DNA of 64,000 nucleotides from Flavobacterium sp. (GTDB lineage Bacteria; Bacteroidota; Bacteroidia; Flavobacteriales; Flavobacteriaceae), in contig NZ_JBCNKR010000006.1 of NCBI RefSeq assembly GCF_039595935.1, forward strand, positions 3,072,001 through 3,136,000. Direction: 5' to 3'. The position numbers and the translations under genes are program-made. Below, piece after piece: positions 8,093 through 16,494 of this stretch; within the stretch, counting starts at the first letter, position 1; every line of letters begins with the position of its first letter. Below the pieces are notes generated by a model. The model had not been told where the DNA came from and did not search any database. It worked only from the letters and a program-made list of their open reading frames with translations.

Positions 8093-8743
8093 TTAAACAA
8101 AAACAATTTTGTTTTTTACCGCATACAAAACCAACCCAATTCTCGTTTTTATCTCTAATTTATCAAATAAAGATTCTCTGTAACCATCGATGGTTTTTGG
8201 ACTTAAGCACATTTCTGAAGCTATTTCTTTATAAGTCATTTCGGTACAGGCGTGTTTTATAAAAACAATTTCTTTTTCTTTTAAACTGATTTTTTTATCG
8301 TCTTTGTTAACCTTGTTAACCAGCATTCCCGAAACGAGTTCCGTAAAGTAAAAACCTTTTTCAATAACAGATTCTATGGCTTCTTTAAAGATTTCCGGTG
8401 AAGTGTCTTTCAAGAGATATCCTTTTGCTCCGTTTGTAATCATTTTGATGATAATTTCTTCGTCGTCATTTACAGAAAGTGCAATTACTTTTAAATCCGG
8501 ACGGTTTTCTTTAACCCATTTCATAGCGCTTAAGCCATCCATAACCGGCATGTTTACATCAAGTAATACTAAATCAATATGTGTTTCCGGGTTTTCTTCT
8601 AAATAAGATATAAATAACTTTCCGTTTTCAAAACGTTCTATAACTTCGTGATCTCCAAAACTTTTTATTAATAGCTCAAGCGATTGAGAAAAAAGCTGAT
8701 GATCATCAACAATAATAATTTTACTTTTAGTCTTCGGTTTCAT
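8093..8743 (-). CDS. LuxR/NarL-family response regulator
   Basis: A 216-residue regulator: receiver domain with acidic pair DD (residues 13-14), phospho-acceptor Asp62 in LVLLDVNMPVMDG, and a conserved Lys in YLLKDTS; then a LuxR-type helix-turn-helix (about 150-210, LKEKEIVFIKHACTEMTYKEIA... LSPKTIDGYRESL). It would be phosphorylated by the kinase encoded just upstream, whose 3' end it overlaps by 17 bp. It is the last gene of a four-gene operon starting at 10578. The input signal and targets are unknown. Confidence 0.92.
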   Translation of the reverse strand: MKPKTKSKIIIVDDHQLFSQSLELLIKSFGDHEVIERFENGKLFISYLEENPETHIDLVLLDVNMPVMDGLSAMKWVKENRPDLKVIALSVNDDEEIIIKMITNGAKGYLLKDTSPEIFKEAIESVIEKGFYFTELVSGMLVNKVNKDDKKISLKEKEIVFIKHACTEMTYKEIASEMCLSPKTIDGYRESLFDKLEIKTRIGLVLYAVKNKIVFV

Positions 8744-9515
8744 TGGTTTTGGTTAATGGGTAGTCTAAAGTTACGGTAGTTCCTGATGAATCTGATTCCA
8801 TGATTAATTGAGCTCCAATTAGTTTGGCTCTCAATTTCATGTTGGACAATCCTAATCCCGAATTTGCTTCGCTGGGATCGTAGCCAATTCCGAAATCTTT
8901 AAATTTTAACTGAAAAAGAGTTTCGGTTGTTGTAATATTTACTTCGTATAAATCACTGCGTGAATGTTTTAAACTATTATGCAGGGCTTCCTGAAAAATT
9001 CTGTAAATAAACAAATCGTGTTCCTGATCAATTTTCGGAATTTCACCTGTTAAGGTATAACGATATTGAATTTTTTTAAGTTTTTTTACACGCTCCAGAT
9101 CTTGTTTTATGGCTTCTAAGAAATTGCTCTGCAGTAAATTGTCTTTGTTTATGATGCGTGATAAAATTCGGAGTTCGTCTAATGCTTTTGCCAGAACCTC
9201 TTTAAGGTCTTTTAATTCTTTTACTTCGATACTTTTGCTGCTTATAGACATATTAAGCTGCATAATTCCTACCGAAATAATTTGACCGATATTGTCATGA
9301 AGTTCTTTACTTATTTCAGAGAGTGTCTGATCTTTAATTTCGATACGGGTTTTTACCAATTCTGATTGAAAATACATTCCGGCTTCCATTTTTTCGACCA
9401 GATAATTATTCTTTTTCTTTAAAAAATAAAAGAAAAGAACAAGTACAACTACCAGTAAAGTAAAAAAAACAATACCTAATGAAATAACTAATAATTGTAT
9501 TTCTTTTCGCTCCAT
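8727..9515 (-). CDS. Membrane-anchored sensor histidine kinase (NarX/DesK-like, HPK7)
   Basis: A 262-residue kinase with one N-terminal membrane segment (about 8-32), a short linker, and the dimerisation/H-box ISKELHDNIGQIISVGIMQLN with phospho-His about residue 73, then an HATPase domain with N-box (FQEALHNSLKHS) and G-boxes (DFGIGYDP, GLGLSNMK). It lacks a separate sensor domain, so the 7-TM protein upstream, which it overlaps by 28 bp, is a plausible signal input. Partner: the LuxR-type regulator downstream. Confidence 0.92.
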   Translation of the reverse strand: MERKEIQLLVISLGIVFFTLLVVVLVLFFYFLKKKNNYLVEKMEAGMYFQSELVKTRIEIKDQTLSEISKELHDNIGQIISVGIMQLNMSISSKSIEVKELKDLKEVLAKALDELRILSRIINKDNLLQSNFLEAIKQDLERVKKLKKIQYRYTLTGEIPKIDQEHDLFIYRIFQEALHNSLKHSRSDLYEVNITTTETLFQLKFKDFGIGYDPSEANSGLGLSNMKLRAKLIGAQLIMESDSSGTTVTLDYPLTKTNETED

Positions 9516-10135
9516 AAAAACCCAATAATATAGCAGCTATGTGCCAAAAAATTTAAGATAAACAAAACCAGGCTGAATACTGATTCGTCTTGTTTAATAA
9601 GGAACCAATTTATAGCCAGCATAAATGGCGTAAAAGGAACATGGAAAACCAATATTCCTAAAACGTACCAAAAAAATACAGATCGTTTGAAATTTAAAAT
9701 TTTGTCTGAATTAAAAATCTCTACCAAATATAAGCAGGATAAAATTAAAACCAGCATTACGCCTATAGCAAAACTGTATGTAAAAGATCGATTGGTATCT
9801 TCTTTAAAATAAATAATATTTAAAAAGAAGGAAACAATAAATAGTACCAAAAAGAAAATCGCCGTCGCTCTGTAATTTAATTTTTGCAGAAGACTTCGAA
9901 TGAGGAGTATATAGGCGGTAAAACTGACAAACATATAGAAATTATAAACATAATAATTCAATAAGCCTGTCCAATAAGTAAAATAATATCCAACTAGTTC
10001 TATTAATGCAGAAAACCAGATTAAAATTACTAAAAATTTAGCTTTCTTACCAGGTAATTTATGCATTGAAATTAATCCGATGCTTCCTGATAATAAAGCT
10101 AAATAAATGATATAAGATCTTAAAAATTCAAACAT
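9488..10135 (-). CDS. Polytopic membrane protein (about 7 TM) linked to the two-component pair
   Basis: A 215-residue, very hydrophobic protein with about seven membrane helices and short loops; no catalytic motif. It lies between the 144-aa gene (8-bp gap) and the histidine kinase (28-bp overlap). This coupling to a kinase with almost no periplasmic domain suggests it senses or holds the signal. The fold is reminiscent of small 7TM sensor modules, but I do not recognise a family. Confidence 0.6.
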   Translation of the reverse strand: MFEFLRSYIIYLALLSGSIGLISMHKLPGKKAKFLVILIWFSALIELVGYYFTYWTGLLNYYVYNFYMFVSFTAYILLIRSLLQKLNYRATAIFFLVLFIVSFFLNIIYFKEDTNRSFTYSFAIGVMLVLILSCLYLVEIFNSDKILNFKRSVFFWYVLGILVFHVPFTPFMLAINWFLIKQDESVFSLVLFILNFLAHSCYIIGFLWSEKKYNY

Positions 10136-10143
10136 ATTTTTTA

Positions 10144-10578
10144 TTAATATACTAAACTTGGCGGTCTGCCGATGTTACCGTAATTCATAGGGTCAAGGCT
10201 TTGAATGTCAACAGATGCTGGTTCAGCAACTAAAGCAAAACTCTGAACTTTTGCGGTATTATCTTCGATCTTTTTCCCTGTAGGAACCAAGAATAAGGTT
10301 GTTAATCCGGCTTTTTCGCCATGCTTTTCGTCGTCTGGGTACACGCCAAAATAAAAGCGTATTCCGTCTACGTTATATCCTTCTTGTGCACCATTCGTTT
10401 TTATATAATGAATATAGCTCTCTAATGCTTCTAATGAGTACCAAACTGCATTTGCATCTTCTTTTTTAACTCCCTTAGCAGTTGTTAATGTGGTACCTTT
10501 TTTTTTGTTGTAATTAGCATTCAATTGTTTTGCAAACTCTTTTGTAATTAATTGAGTTGGCTTTGGTGGATTTTTCAT
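10144..10578 (-). CDS. Conserved protein of unknown function, first gene of the sensor operon
   Basis: A 144-residue soluble protein with no signal peptide: a basic N-terminus (ITKEFAKQLNANYNKKKG), a central helix ALESYIHYIKTNGAQ, a strand pair GIRFYFGVYP that reads like a small alpha/beta fold, then a Pro/Gly-rich tail (NYGNIGRPPSLVY). No family is recognised. It opens the operon with the 7-TM protein, the kinase and the regulator, behind a well-formed promoter, so it may be part of the same response. Confidence 0.5.
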   Translation of the reverse strand: MKNPPKPTQLITKEFAKQLNANYNKKKGTTLTTAKGVKKEDANAVWYSLEALESYIHYIKTNGAQEGYNVDGIRFYFGVYPDDEKHGEKAGLTTLFLVPTGKKIEDNTAKVQSFALVAEPASVDIQSLDPMNYGNIGRPPSLVY

Positions 10579-10641
10579 GATTGTTTAAAATTTAATTGGT
10601 TAATGGTTTAGTTTACAGTTTTTTTTGATTGTTACAGCAGA

Positions 10642-10672
10642 CAAAATTATTTGAATGCCAAAACGGTGTCAA
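10642..10672 (-). promoter_or_regulatory. Promoter of the 10578-8093 operon
   Basis: On the minus strand TTG (10672-10670), a 20-bp spacer and TAATTTTG (10649-10642) match the Bacteroidota consensus. It lies about 64 bp before the ATG of the 144-aa gene. No other strong candidate was seen in the 280-bp spacer. Confidence 0.6.
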
Positions 10673-10858
10673 GGGGAAATATACCCTTTTTTTATAGGTA
10701 AATTTATCCAAAAAAATGGGTTAAAGTACCGTTTCAAATCATTTTGTATTTAAATAATTTTACAGTGTTGGTTTAAAGTCCAAAAACAAACAGTTTAAGC
10801 TTAAACTTACATTATAAATAATGATTGATAATCAATAATTAACATTAATAATGAGATT

Positions 10859-11233
10859 ATGAGTTATTTAGTCAATCAAATGATAAATACTTTATCCAAT
10901 AAAGTGCTTCGTTTGGAGCGTGCAAACAGTGATAGAGATTATTCTGGTGGAGGGTGGTATGAAGAAATAAAGTACGCTATTTATCTGTATTCAGATTTTA
11001 GTGCCCTTTATGTAAAAGAATCATTCAGAAGTGTTTCCGGAGGAGGATTGTCGCTGCCGAGTCAGTCTTCGCAAAGAGATAACGGAAATTGGGATGTGTG
11101 CGAAGAAAACGGAAAAATATATCTCGAGGTTATTTTTGATGATGGTTCAAGACAAAAACTGGAAACAGAAAATTTGGGAACCGGAATTCAAAAACTAGGA
11201 GATCATATTTGGAACAGATATTTAATTAGTTAG
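10859..11233 (+). CDS. Small soluble protein of unknown function
   Basis: A 124-residue protein: an N-terminal helix (YLVNQMINTLSNKVLRLERA), then a beta-rich body with many Gly/Ser (SVSGGGLSLPSQSSQ) and the W-D-V--E-GKIYLEVIFDDG pattern, suggesting a small beta-sheet or barrel domain. No family, signal peptide or metal motif is recognised. It is a single gene, divergent from the sensor operon and followed by a spacer with a bidirectional terminator. Confidence 0.5.
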   Translation: MSYLVNQMINTLSNKVLRLERANSDRDYSGGGWYEEIKYAIYLYSDFSALYVKESFRSVSGGGLSLPSQSSQRDNGNWDVCEENGKIYLEVIFDDGSRQKLETENLGTGIQKLGDHIWNRYLIS

Positions 11234-11426
11234 GGTTTTGCGTCAGTTTTTATTGAAAAGTTATAATTAACCGCAAAGTCCGCAAAGGATTACGTAAAGA
11301 AAGAAATGTTTTAAGATGTGGGTCACAAAACTTTCAAAATCTTTGTGAAATTCTTTGCGAGTTTTACGGGAAAACATTAAACTTTAATTGATTGATCTGA
11401 AGGCAAAAAAAACTAAAACCAAAAAT

Positions 11427-11462
11427 AAACCCGACAAGTTTTAAAGCTTGTCGGGTTTTATA
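11427..11462. terminator. Bidirectional terminator between the 124-aa gene and pheT
   Basis: A 12-bp stem AAACCCGACAAG/CTTGTCGGGTTT with an 8-nt loop and T runs on both strands. It lies 20 bp beyond the pheT stop on the minus strand. Confidence 0.85.
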
Positions 11463-11479
11463 TTTAGAACTTTTAAGAT

Positions 11480-13900
11480 TTATCTCAAAGTTGCTCCAAG
11501 TTCAGTTTCAAAAGTCTGTTGTAATTTCGACATGATTTTATCAATCTGAGAGTCAGTAAGGGTTTTGGTGTTATCCTGAATTGTAAAACTCAAAGCATAC
11601 GATTTTTTCCCCTGAGGTAATTTATCTCCCTGATAAACATCAAATAAGTTAACATCTTTTAAAAGCGCTTTTTCTGTTTGTCTTGCCAAATTAAAGATGC
11701 TTTCGTAAGTTGTTTTTTCATCAATTAATAAGGCTAAATCTCTACGAACTTCCGGATATTTAGGAATCTCAGTGTATTTAATTTTTCCGGTAATAATTTT
11801 TAAAATTAAATCCCAGTTGAAATCAGCATAATACACATCTTGTTTAATTCCGAAATGCTTTAAAATTGATTTTTTTACAACTCCCATTTCAACTAATGTA
11901 TCATTGTTGTAGCAAATAGAAGTTCCTTCAGAGAAAACATCAGACTGCACAGGAGCGTTTGAGATTTTTTCAATTCCTAAACGTGCCAGAACACCTTTTG
12001 CATATCCTTTTAACAAGAAGAAATCAGTTCCTTTTTGCGGCGTTGTCCAGCTTTCTTTGTTTCTGTTTCCGGAAATTGACAAAGTTAAATGTTTGTGCTC
12101 CTCGTAACCGTTAAGGTATTTATGATATGATTTTCCGAATTCGAATAATTTTAAATCTGAATTTTTTCTGTTGATGTTATACGAAATAGCCTCTAAAGCA
12201 GAAAATAATAAAGATTGACGCATTGTTGATAAATCACTGCTTAAAGGATTCAGCATCGTAACGTTATGTTCTTCTTTTAAAACGTTTGATAATTTTGCAT
12301 AAGCAGCAGTTGTCAATGAATTGGCCATCATTTCATGAAATCCCTGAGAATTCAATTGTGAAGCAATAACGTTTTGAACTTTATAATCTTCCGTTCTTGG
12401 AGAATTAGCTACCGTTGCATTGAATTTTTTAGAAAACTCAATATTGTTGTAACCATAAACTCTTAGAATTTCTTCGATAACGTCAATTTCTCTTTGTACA
12501 TCTACACGGTAAGCCGGAATGGTTAATCCTAAACCTGTATCTGAAACGCTGTTTACTTTAATATCTAAAGAAACCAGTATTTTTTTGATAGTATCTTTTG
12601 GAATTTCCTGTCCGATTATTTTAGAAACGTGGCTGAAATTCAATAAAACTGAAAAATCTTCTACTTTTTTAGGATAAACCTCTACAACGTCAGAAGTAAT
12701 TTTTCCACCCGCAACTTCCTGAATTAAAATAGCAGCACGTTTTAAAGCATATTCTGTAATTGTTGGGTCAATTCCTCTTTCAAATCTAAAAGAAGCATCT
12801 GTATTTAATTGATGTCTTTTTGCTGTTTTACGAACACTTACGGCATCAAAATAGGCACTTTCTAAGAAAATGCTGGTTGTTGTATCTGAAACTCCGGATT
12901 TTTTTCCTCCAAAAACACCTGCAATACATAGAGGTCCTTTTTCGTCGCAAATCATCAAATCCTCAGCATGTAATGTTCTTTCAACATCGTCTAAAGTCAC
13001 GAATTTTGTTCCTTCCGGTAATGTTTTTACAATTACTTTTCCGCTGATTTTCGCAGCATCAAAAGCATGAAGAGGCTGACCTAATTCGTGTAAAACATAA
13101 TTAGTAACGTCGACAATATTGTTCTTTGGAGTTAAGCCAATAGATTTTAAACGGTCTTGCAGCCATTTTGGTGATTCATGAACCGTAATTCCAGAAATGG
13201 TAAGTCCGCAATATCTTGGTGCTAAAGTTGGTTCTTCAACATTCACATCAATTTTAAGCGTACGCATATCCACTCTAAAATTACTTACAGATGGTGTAAT
13301 CAATTCGATATTTACACCTCTTTGAAGCATTCCGGCTCTTAAATCACGCGCTGTACCAAAGTGGCTCATCGCATCAGCACGGTTTGGCGTTAATCCAATT
13401 TCGAAAACTTCATCATCAGCAATCTGAAAAACTTCAGAAGCTTTAGTTCCCGGAACCAGATTTTCATCCAGAACCATAATTCCGTCATGACCAGATCCAA
13501 GACCTAATTCATCTTCGGCACAAATCATTCCGTGGCTTTCCTGTCCGCGAATTTTACCTTTTTTAATAGTAAATTCAACGCCTTCTTTATCATATAAAAC
13601 GGTTCCAATAGTAGCAACCGGTACTTTTTGTCCGGCAGCAACATTCGAAGCGCCGCATACAATTTGCACAGGAGCTTCTAAACCAATATTTACGGTAGTA
13701 ACTTTTAATCTGTCAGCATCTGGGTGTTTTTCGCAAGTAAGTACATGACCTACCACAACACCTTCTAATCCGCCCTTAATAGACTGGTATTTTTCAACAA
13801 CTTCAACTTCAAGACCCAAATCTGTCAATAGCTCAGAAGTTTGTTCAGATGTCCAGTCAGTTTTAATAAATTGTTTTAACCAGTTGTAAGATATTTTCAT
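11480..13900 (-). CDS. pheT: Phenylalanine--tRNA ligase beta subunit
   Basis: An 806-residue PheT of standard size and full domain order: MKISYNWLKQFI start, EMAP-II-like tRNA-binding domain (about 40-155, VVGHVLTCEKHPDADRLKV), B3/B4 editing domain, B5 domain, and the C-terminal ferredoxin-fold anticodon-binding domain (from about 705, YPEVRRDLALLID). With PheS, which is not in this window, it charges tRNA-Phe in the cytoplasm. It is a single gene with its own terminator. Confidence 0.97.
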   Translation of the reverse strand: MKISYNWLKQFIKTDWTSEQTSELLTDLGLEVEVVEKYQSIKGGLEGVVVGHVLTCEKHPDADRLKVTTVNIGLEAPVQIVCGASNVAAGQKVPVATIGTVLYDKEGVEFTIKKGKIRGQESHGMICAEDELGLGSGHDGIMVLDENLVPGTKASEVFQIADDEVFEIGLTPNRADAMSHFGTARDLRAGMLQRGVNIELITPSVSNFRVDMRTLKIDVNVEEPTLAPRYCGLTISGITVHESPKWLQDRLKSIGLTPKNNIVDVTNYVLHELGQPLHAFDAAKISGKVIVKTLPEGTKFVTLDDVERTLHAEDLMICDEKGPLCIAGVFGGKKSGVSDTTTSIFLESAYFDAVSVRKTAKRHQLNTDASFRFERGIDPTITEYALKRAAILIQEVAGGKITSDVVEVYPKKVEDFSVLLNFSHVSKIIGQEIPKDTIKKILVSLDIKVNSVSDTGLGLTIPAYRVDVQREIDVIEEILRVYGYNNIEFSKKFNATVANSPRTEDYKVQNVIASQLNSQGFHEMMANSLTTAAYAKLSNVLKEEHNVTMLNPLSSDLSTMRQSLLFSALEAISYNINRKNSDLKLFEFGKSYHKYLNGYEEHKHLTLSISGNRNKESWTTPQKGTDFFLLKGYAKGVLARLGIEKISNAPVQSDVFSEGTSICYNNDTLVEMGVVKKSILKHFGIKQDVYYADFNWDLILKIITGKIKYTEIPKYPEVRRDLALLIDEKTTYESIFNLARQTEKALLKDVNLFDVYQGDKLPQGKKSYALSFTIQDNTKTLTDSQIDKIMSKLQQTFETELGATLR

Positions 13901-14054
13901 GTTAGTTTTATTCTTTTATGAGGTACAAATATAAGAATTGCCAGTTGTAGTAAGAAAGAAATTATTTGGTTTTTTCTTGCCGCTTTGTTTAAATAGACGT
14001 TTTTTACAACTGTTTTTCGTTATTTTTTGAGTAATTTGAATTTACTTTTTTGCT

Positions 14055-14918
14055 CTAAATCAGCTCTTCAATATGTTTTTTAATGTTTTCTGAAATCTTT
14101 CTTGTTGGCAGGTCATTTTCGTCATCTCCAAACGGATCTTCGATTTCTTCTGCGATAAGCTCCAAACTCGCCAGAACGTAAAAAATAAAAACCACTACGG
14201 GAGCCACCAGATACCCTAAACTTACTGAATACCCAAACGGAAGTGTCATGGTATAAAAGAAAATGAACTTTTTGATAAAAGCGCTGTAAGAGTAGGGAAT
14301 AGGTGTGTTTTTGATGCGTTCGCAAGCGCCGCAGATATCTGTAAAAGCGGTTAGTTCGTCATTTAAAGTAATCAGCTGTTCGCCCGATATTTTTTTTGCA
14401 TCATATAAATCATTGATTTTATGATACATTATTCTTTTTAACTGATTGGGTTTGTGTTTATGATGATCGATTTCTAAATCAACATCTTCAAAAAGCTGTT
14501 TACTTGTATCCGCATCTTTTAAATGTTTGTGCAGAATATCAGCATAGAGTGGAATAAATTTTCTAAAAAAACTTCTGTCATTTTCGTCTTTTAAAATAGC
14601 CGAAAGTTTTATCGCCAGATTACGGCTGCTGTTTACAAGTCCGCCCCAAAGTTTGCGGCCTTCCCACCAGCGGTCGTAAGCGGTATTGGTTCTAAAAACC
14701 AGTAATAACGAAATTACGAAACCCAGCATTCCGTGCATAATAGGAATGTTATGGATGTAATCGTTTTTGGTAATTTTAAAATATTCAACTTCCAGATAAC
14801 CAACTGTTGCAGCATAAACACCAATCGCAAGCATGATTGGTAATAGTTTTCTAACTGTGTCTGATTTGTGAAAATGGAATATAAATGTAAACCATTCTTT
14901 GGTATTGTATGAGATCAT
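14055..14918 (-). CDS. Bestrophin-family membrane channel protein
   Basis: A 287-residue bestrophin-like protein. Marks are the FRTNTAYDRWWEGRKLWGGLVN block (about residue 80-100), membrane helices near 25-40, 55-80, 210-230 and 235-255, and the PFGDDENDLP end typical of this family. Bacterial bestrophins form pentameric ion channels in the inner membrane. It is a single gene between pheT and the efflux operon. Confidence 0.9.
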   Translation of the reverse strand: MISYNTKEWFTFIFHFHKSDTVRKLLPIMLAIGVYAATVGYLEVEYFKITKNDYIHNIPIMHGMLGFVISLLLVFRTNTAYDRWWEGRKLWGGLVNSSRNLAIKLSAILKDENDRSFFRKFIPLYADILHKHLKDADTSKQLFEDVDLEIDHHKHKPNQLKRIMYHKINDLYDAKKISGEQLITLNDELTAFTDICGACERIKNTPIPYSYSAFIKKFIFFYTMTLPFGYSVSLGYLVAPVVVFIFYVLASLELIAEEIEDPFGDDENDLPTRKISENIKKHIEELI

Positions 14919-14981
14919 CTAAAATTTGTTTGGAAACAAATTTAAATTAAAAATCGTCCTAATTTGTTGTAAAATGAAAAA

Positions 14982-15032
14982 AAATCTGCTGAATCTGCGA
15001 GCTGATTTTTTTCCCGCAGATTCAGGAGATTT
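14982..15032. repeat. Inverted repeat in the bestrophin/efflux spacer
   Basis: 18-bp arms (14982-14999 and 15015-15032) with one mismatch, built from the word CTGAATCTGCG; the loop is 15 nt. It is one of the word-stutter palindromes described in the findings. Confidence 0.8.
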
Positions 15033-15113
15033 AGTAGATGAAGATGAGTTGCAACTAATGCGTTGTGTTTTAGATGTAAGTGCTTCTAGTTCTTTTAATT
15101 ATTAGGTAAAAAA

Positions 15114-16424
15114 TTAAAAATTCATATTTCCTGCTAATTCTTTTAAAGCAATTTCAGATAATTTTGCTTCATACTGTGCGTTGCTGTAGCGCACTTTGGC
15201 ATTTACATAGTTGAGTTGAGCTGTTCTAAAATCAAGTGTTGTGATAGTTCCAATTCTGAATTTATCTAAAGTAATCTGCAAATTTTGTTTGGCAATAGCT
15301 TCATTATCTTCTTCTAAATCAATTAATTCTAAATTGGTCAAATACGTTTGAAAAGCAGTGCTTAACTGCGTGTTTAAAATCATATTTTGCTGTTCAATCG
15401 CAATTTGAGAATTTTCGATTTGAAGTTTGGCTACTTTTTCGTTTCGATGCTGGTTAAACCCGTCAAAAATGTTCATGCTGGCTGTAAAACCATAACTTAA
15501 ACCTCTGGAAGATGTTTCACTCGTAAAACCTAAACTCGACTGGCTTTCGGCAAAATTATAACCCGATGTTAATCTTAAAGTAGGGTAGCGGTCAGCTTTT
15601 ACCTGTTTAAGCTGGAGTTCTGCAATTCGTTTGTTGATTATCTGCGATTCTAAAGCAGGGTTTTGTTTTTGAGCTAAATCTAATAAATCGGCCAGAACTA
15701 ATTTATTATCAACCGTTACTACATCTGTAACTGTAAAATTGATTTTTGGATCACGCGCTAAATATTGGTTCAATAATATTTTAGCATTTGCATACGATTC
15801 TTTTTGTCTTAATAAAGTAACCTGATCTGTATTTAAATCTACCTGCGCATTTAAAACTTCTAATTTTGAAGCTTTTCCAATACTGAAACGGTTTTGTGCC
15901 AATTCTACTCTTTGTTTAGAAATTACAATTGTAGTGTCTAAAGCAGCCAATTGATGCTGCTGCTGAACCAAATCATAATAAGCAGAATTTACCTGACCTA
16001 TTTTTACCAAAATGGTTCTTTTTAGTTCTGCGTCTCCTAATTTTTGAAGTTCTTTTAACTGATCTAATCTGGCAAACATTTTCATTCCGTCAAAGACAGT
16101 CCAGCCTAAACTCACACCATAATTTAAACTGTTGTTTTTGGCATTATTTAATGTAGTAGAAGTTCCATCCTGACGCACCTGAGTTGAATTTGTAACACTG
16201 TTATTATCAGTGATAGAAGCTGTTGCTGTTGGCAGCATTCCTGCATTTCCAATTGTAACATTGGTTTCGCTTATGGTAGAATTATTTTTGGCAATTTTTA
16301 TCTCAAAATTGTTTTCTAAAGCGATTTTCATTGCTTCTTCAATAGTCAAAACATCTTGTGCATTTGTTTTTGCAATGCAGAAGAATAAAACTATTAGAGT
16401 GCAGTATAAATTTTTAATATTCAT
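15114..16424 (-). CDS. TolC-family outer membrane efflux protein
   Basis: A 436-residue outer membrane channel with signal peptide MNIKNLYCTLIVLFFCIAKTNAQ and two TolC repeats of long coiled-coil helices (EEAMKIALENNFEIKIAKNN; LDKFRIGTITTLDFRTAQLN). I use ATG 16424 because the signal peptide starts there; the frame runs further upstream to 16532, overlapping the RND gene, but that extension is not signal-like. It is the third gene of the efflux operon, separated from the permease gene by a 70-bp gap with a long hairpin. Confidence 0.92.
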   Translation of the reverse strand: MNIKNLYCTLIVLFFCIAKTNAQDVLTIEEAMKIALENNFEIKIAKNNSTISETNVTIGNAGMLPTATASITDNNSVTNSTQVRQDGTSTTLNNAKNNSLNYGVSLGWTVFDGMKMFARLDQLKELQKLGDAELKRTILVKIGQVNSAYYDLVQQQHQLAALDTTIVISKQRVELAQNRFSIGKASKLEVLNAQVDLNTDQVTLLRQKESYANAKILLNQYLARDPKINFTVTDVVTVDNKLVLADLLDLAQKQNPALESQIINKRIAELQLKQVKADRYPTLRLTSGYNFAESQSSLGFTSETSSRGLSYGFTASMNIFDGFNQHRNEKVAKLQIENSQIAIEQQNMILNTQLSTAFQTYLTNLELIDLEEDNEAIAKQNLQITLDKFRIGTITTLDFRTAQLNYVNAKVRYSNAQYEAKLSEIALKELAGNMNF

Positions 16425-16438
16425 ATTGTTTTTCTTTT

Positions 16439-16484
16439 GTCCCGAGTTCAGAAATTTTATTGAATTAATTTCTGAACTCGGGAC
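16439..16484. repeat. Long intercistronic hairpin between RND permease and tolC-like gene
   Basis: A perfect 18-bp inverted repeat (16439-16456 and 16467-16484) with a 10-nt loop. It is followed by A-rich, not T-rich, sequence on the minus strand, so it is not a classic terminator. It could be an mRNA-processing or stabilising hairpin that sets the permease:channel ratio. Confidence 0.8.
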
Positions 16485-16494
16485 TAATACATTC

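Noticed and set aside
12820..13070. Two plus-strand frames inside pheT.
   Set aside because: Antisense shadows of pheT without start signals.
7376..16446. A 13-base match CTTTTGTCCCGAG at 7376-7388 and 16434-16446, considered as a possible second attachment site.
   Set aside because: Many 13-base matches are expected by chance in 64 kb; the second lies inside a self-contained hairpin, with no element between.
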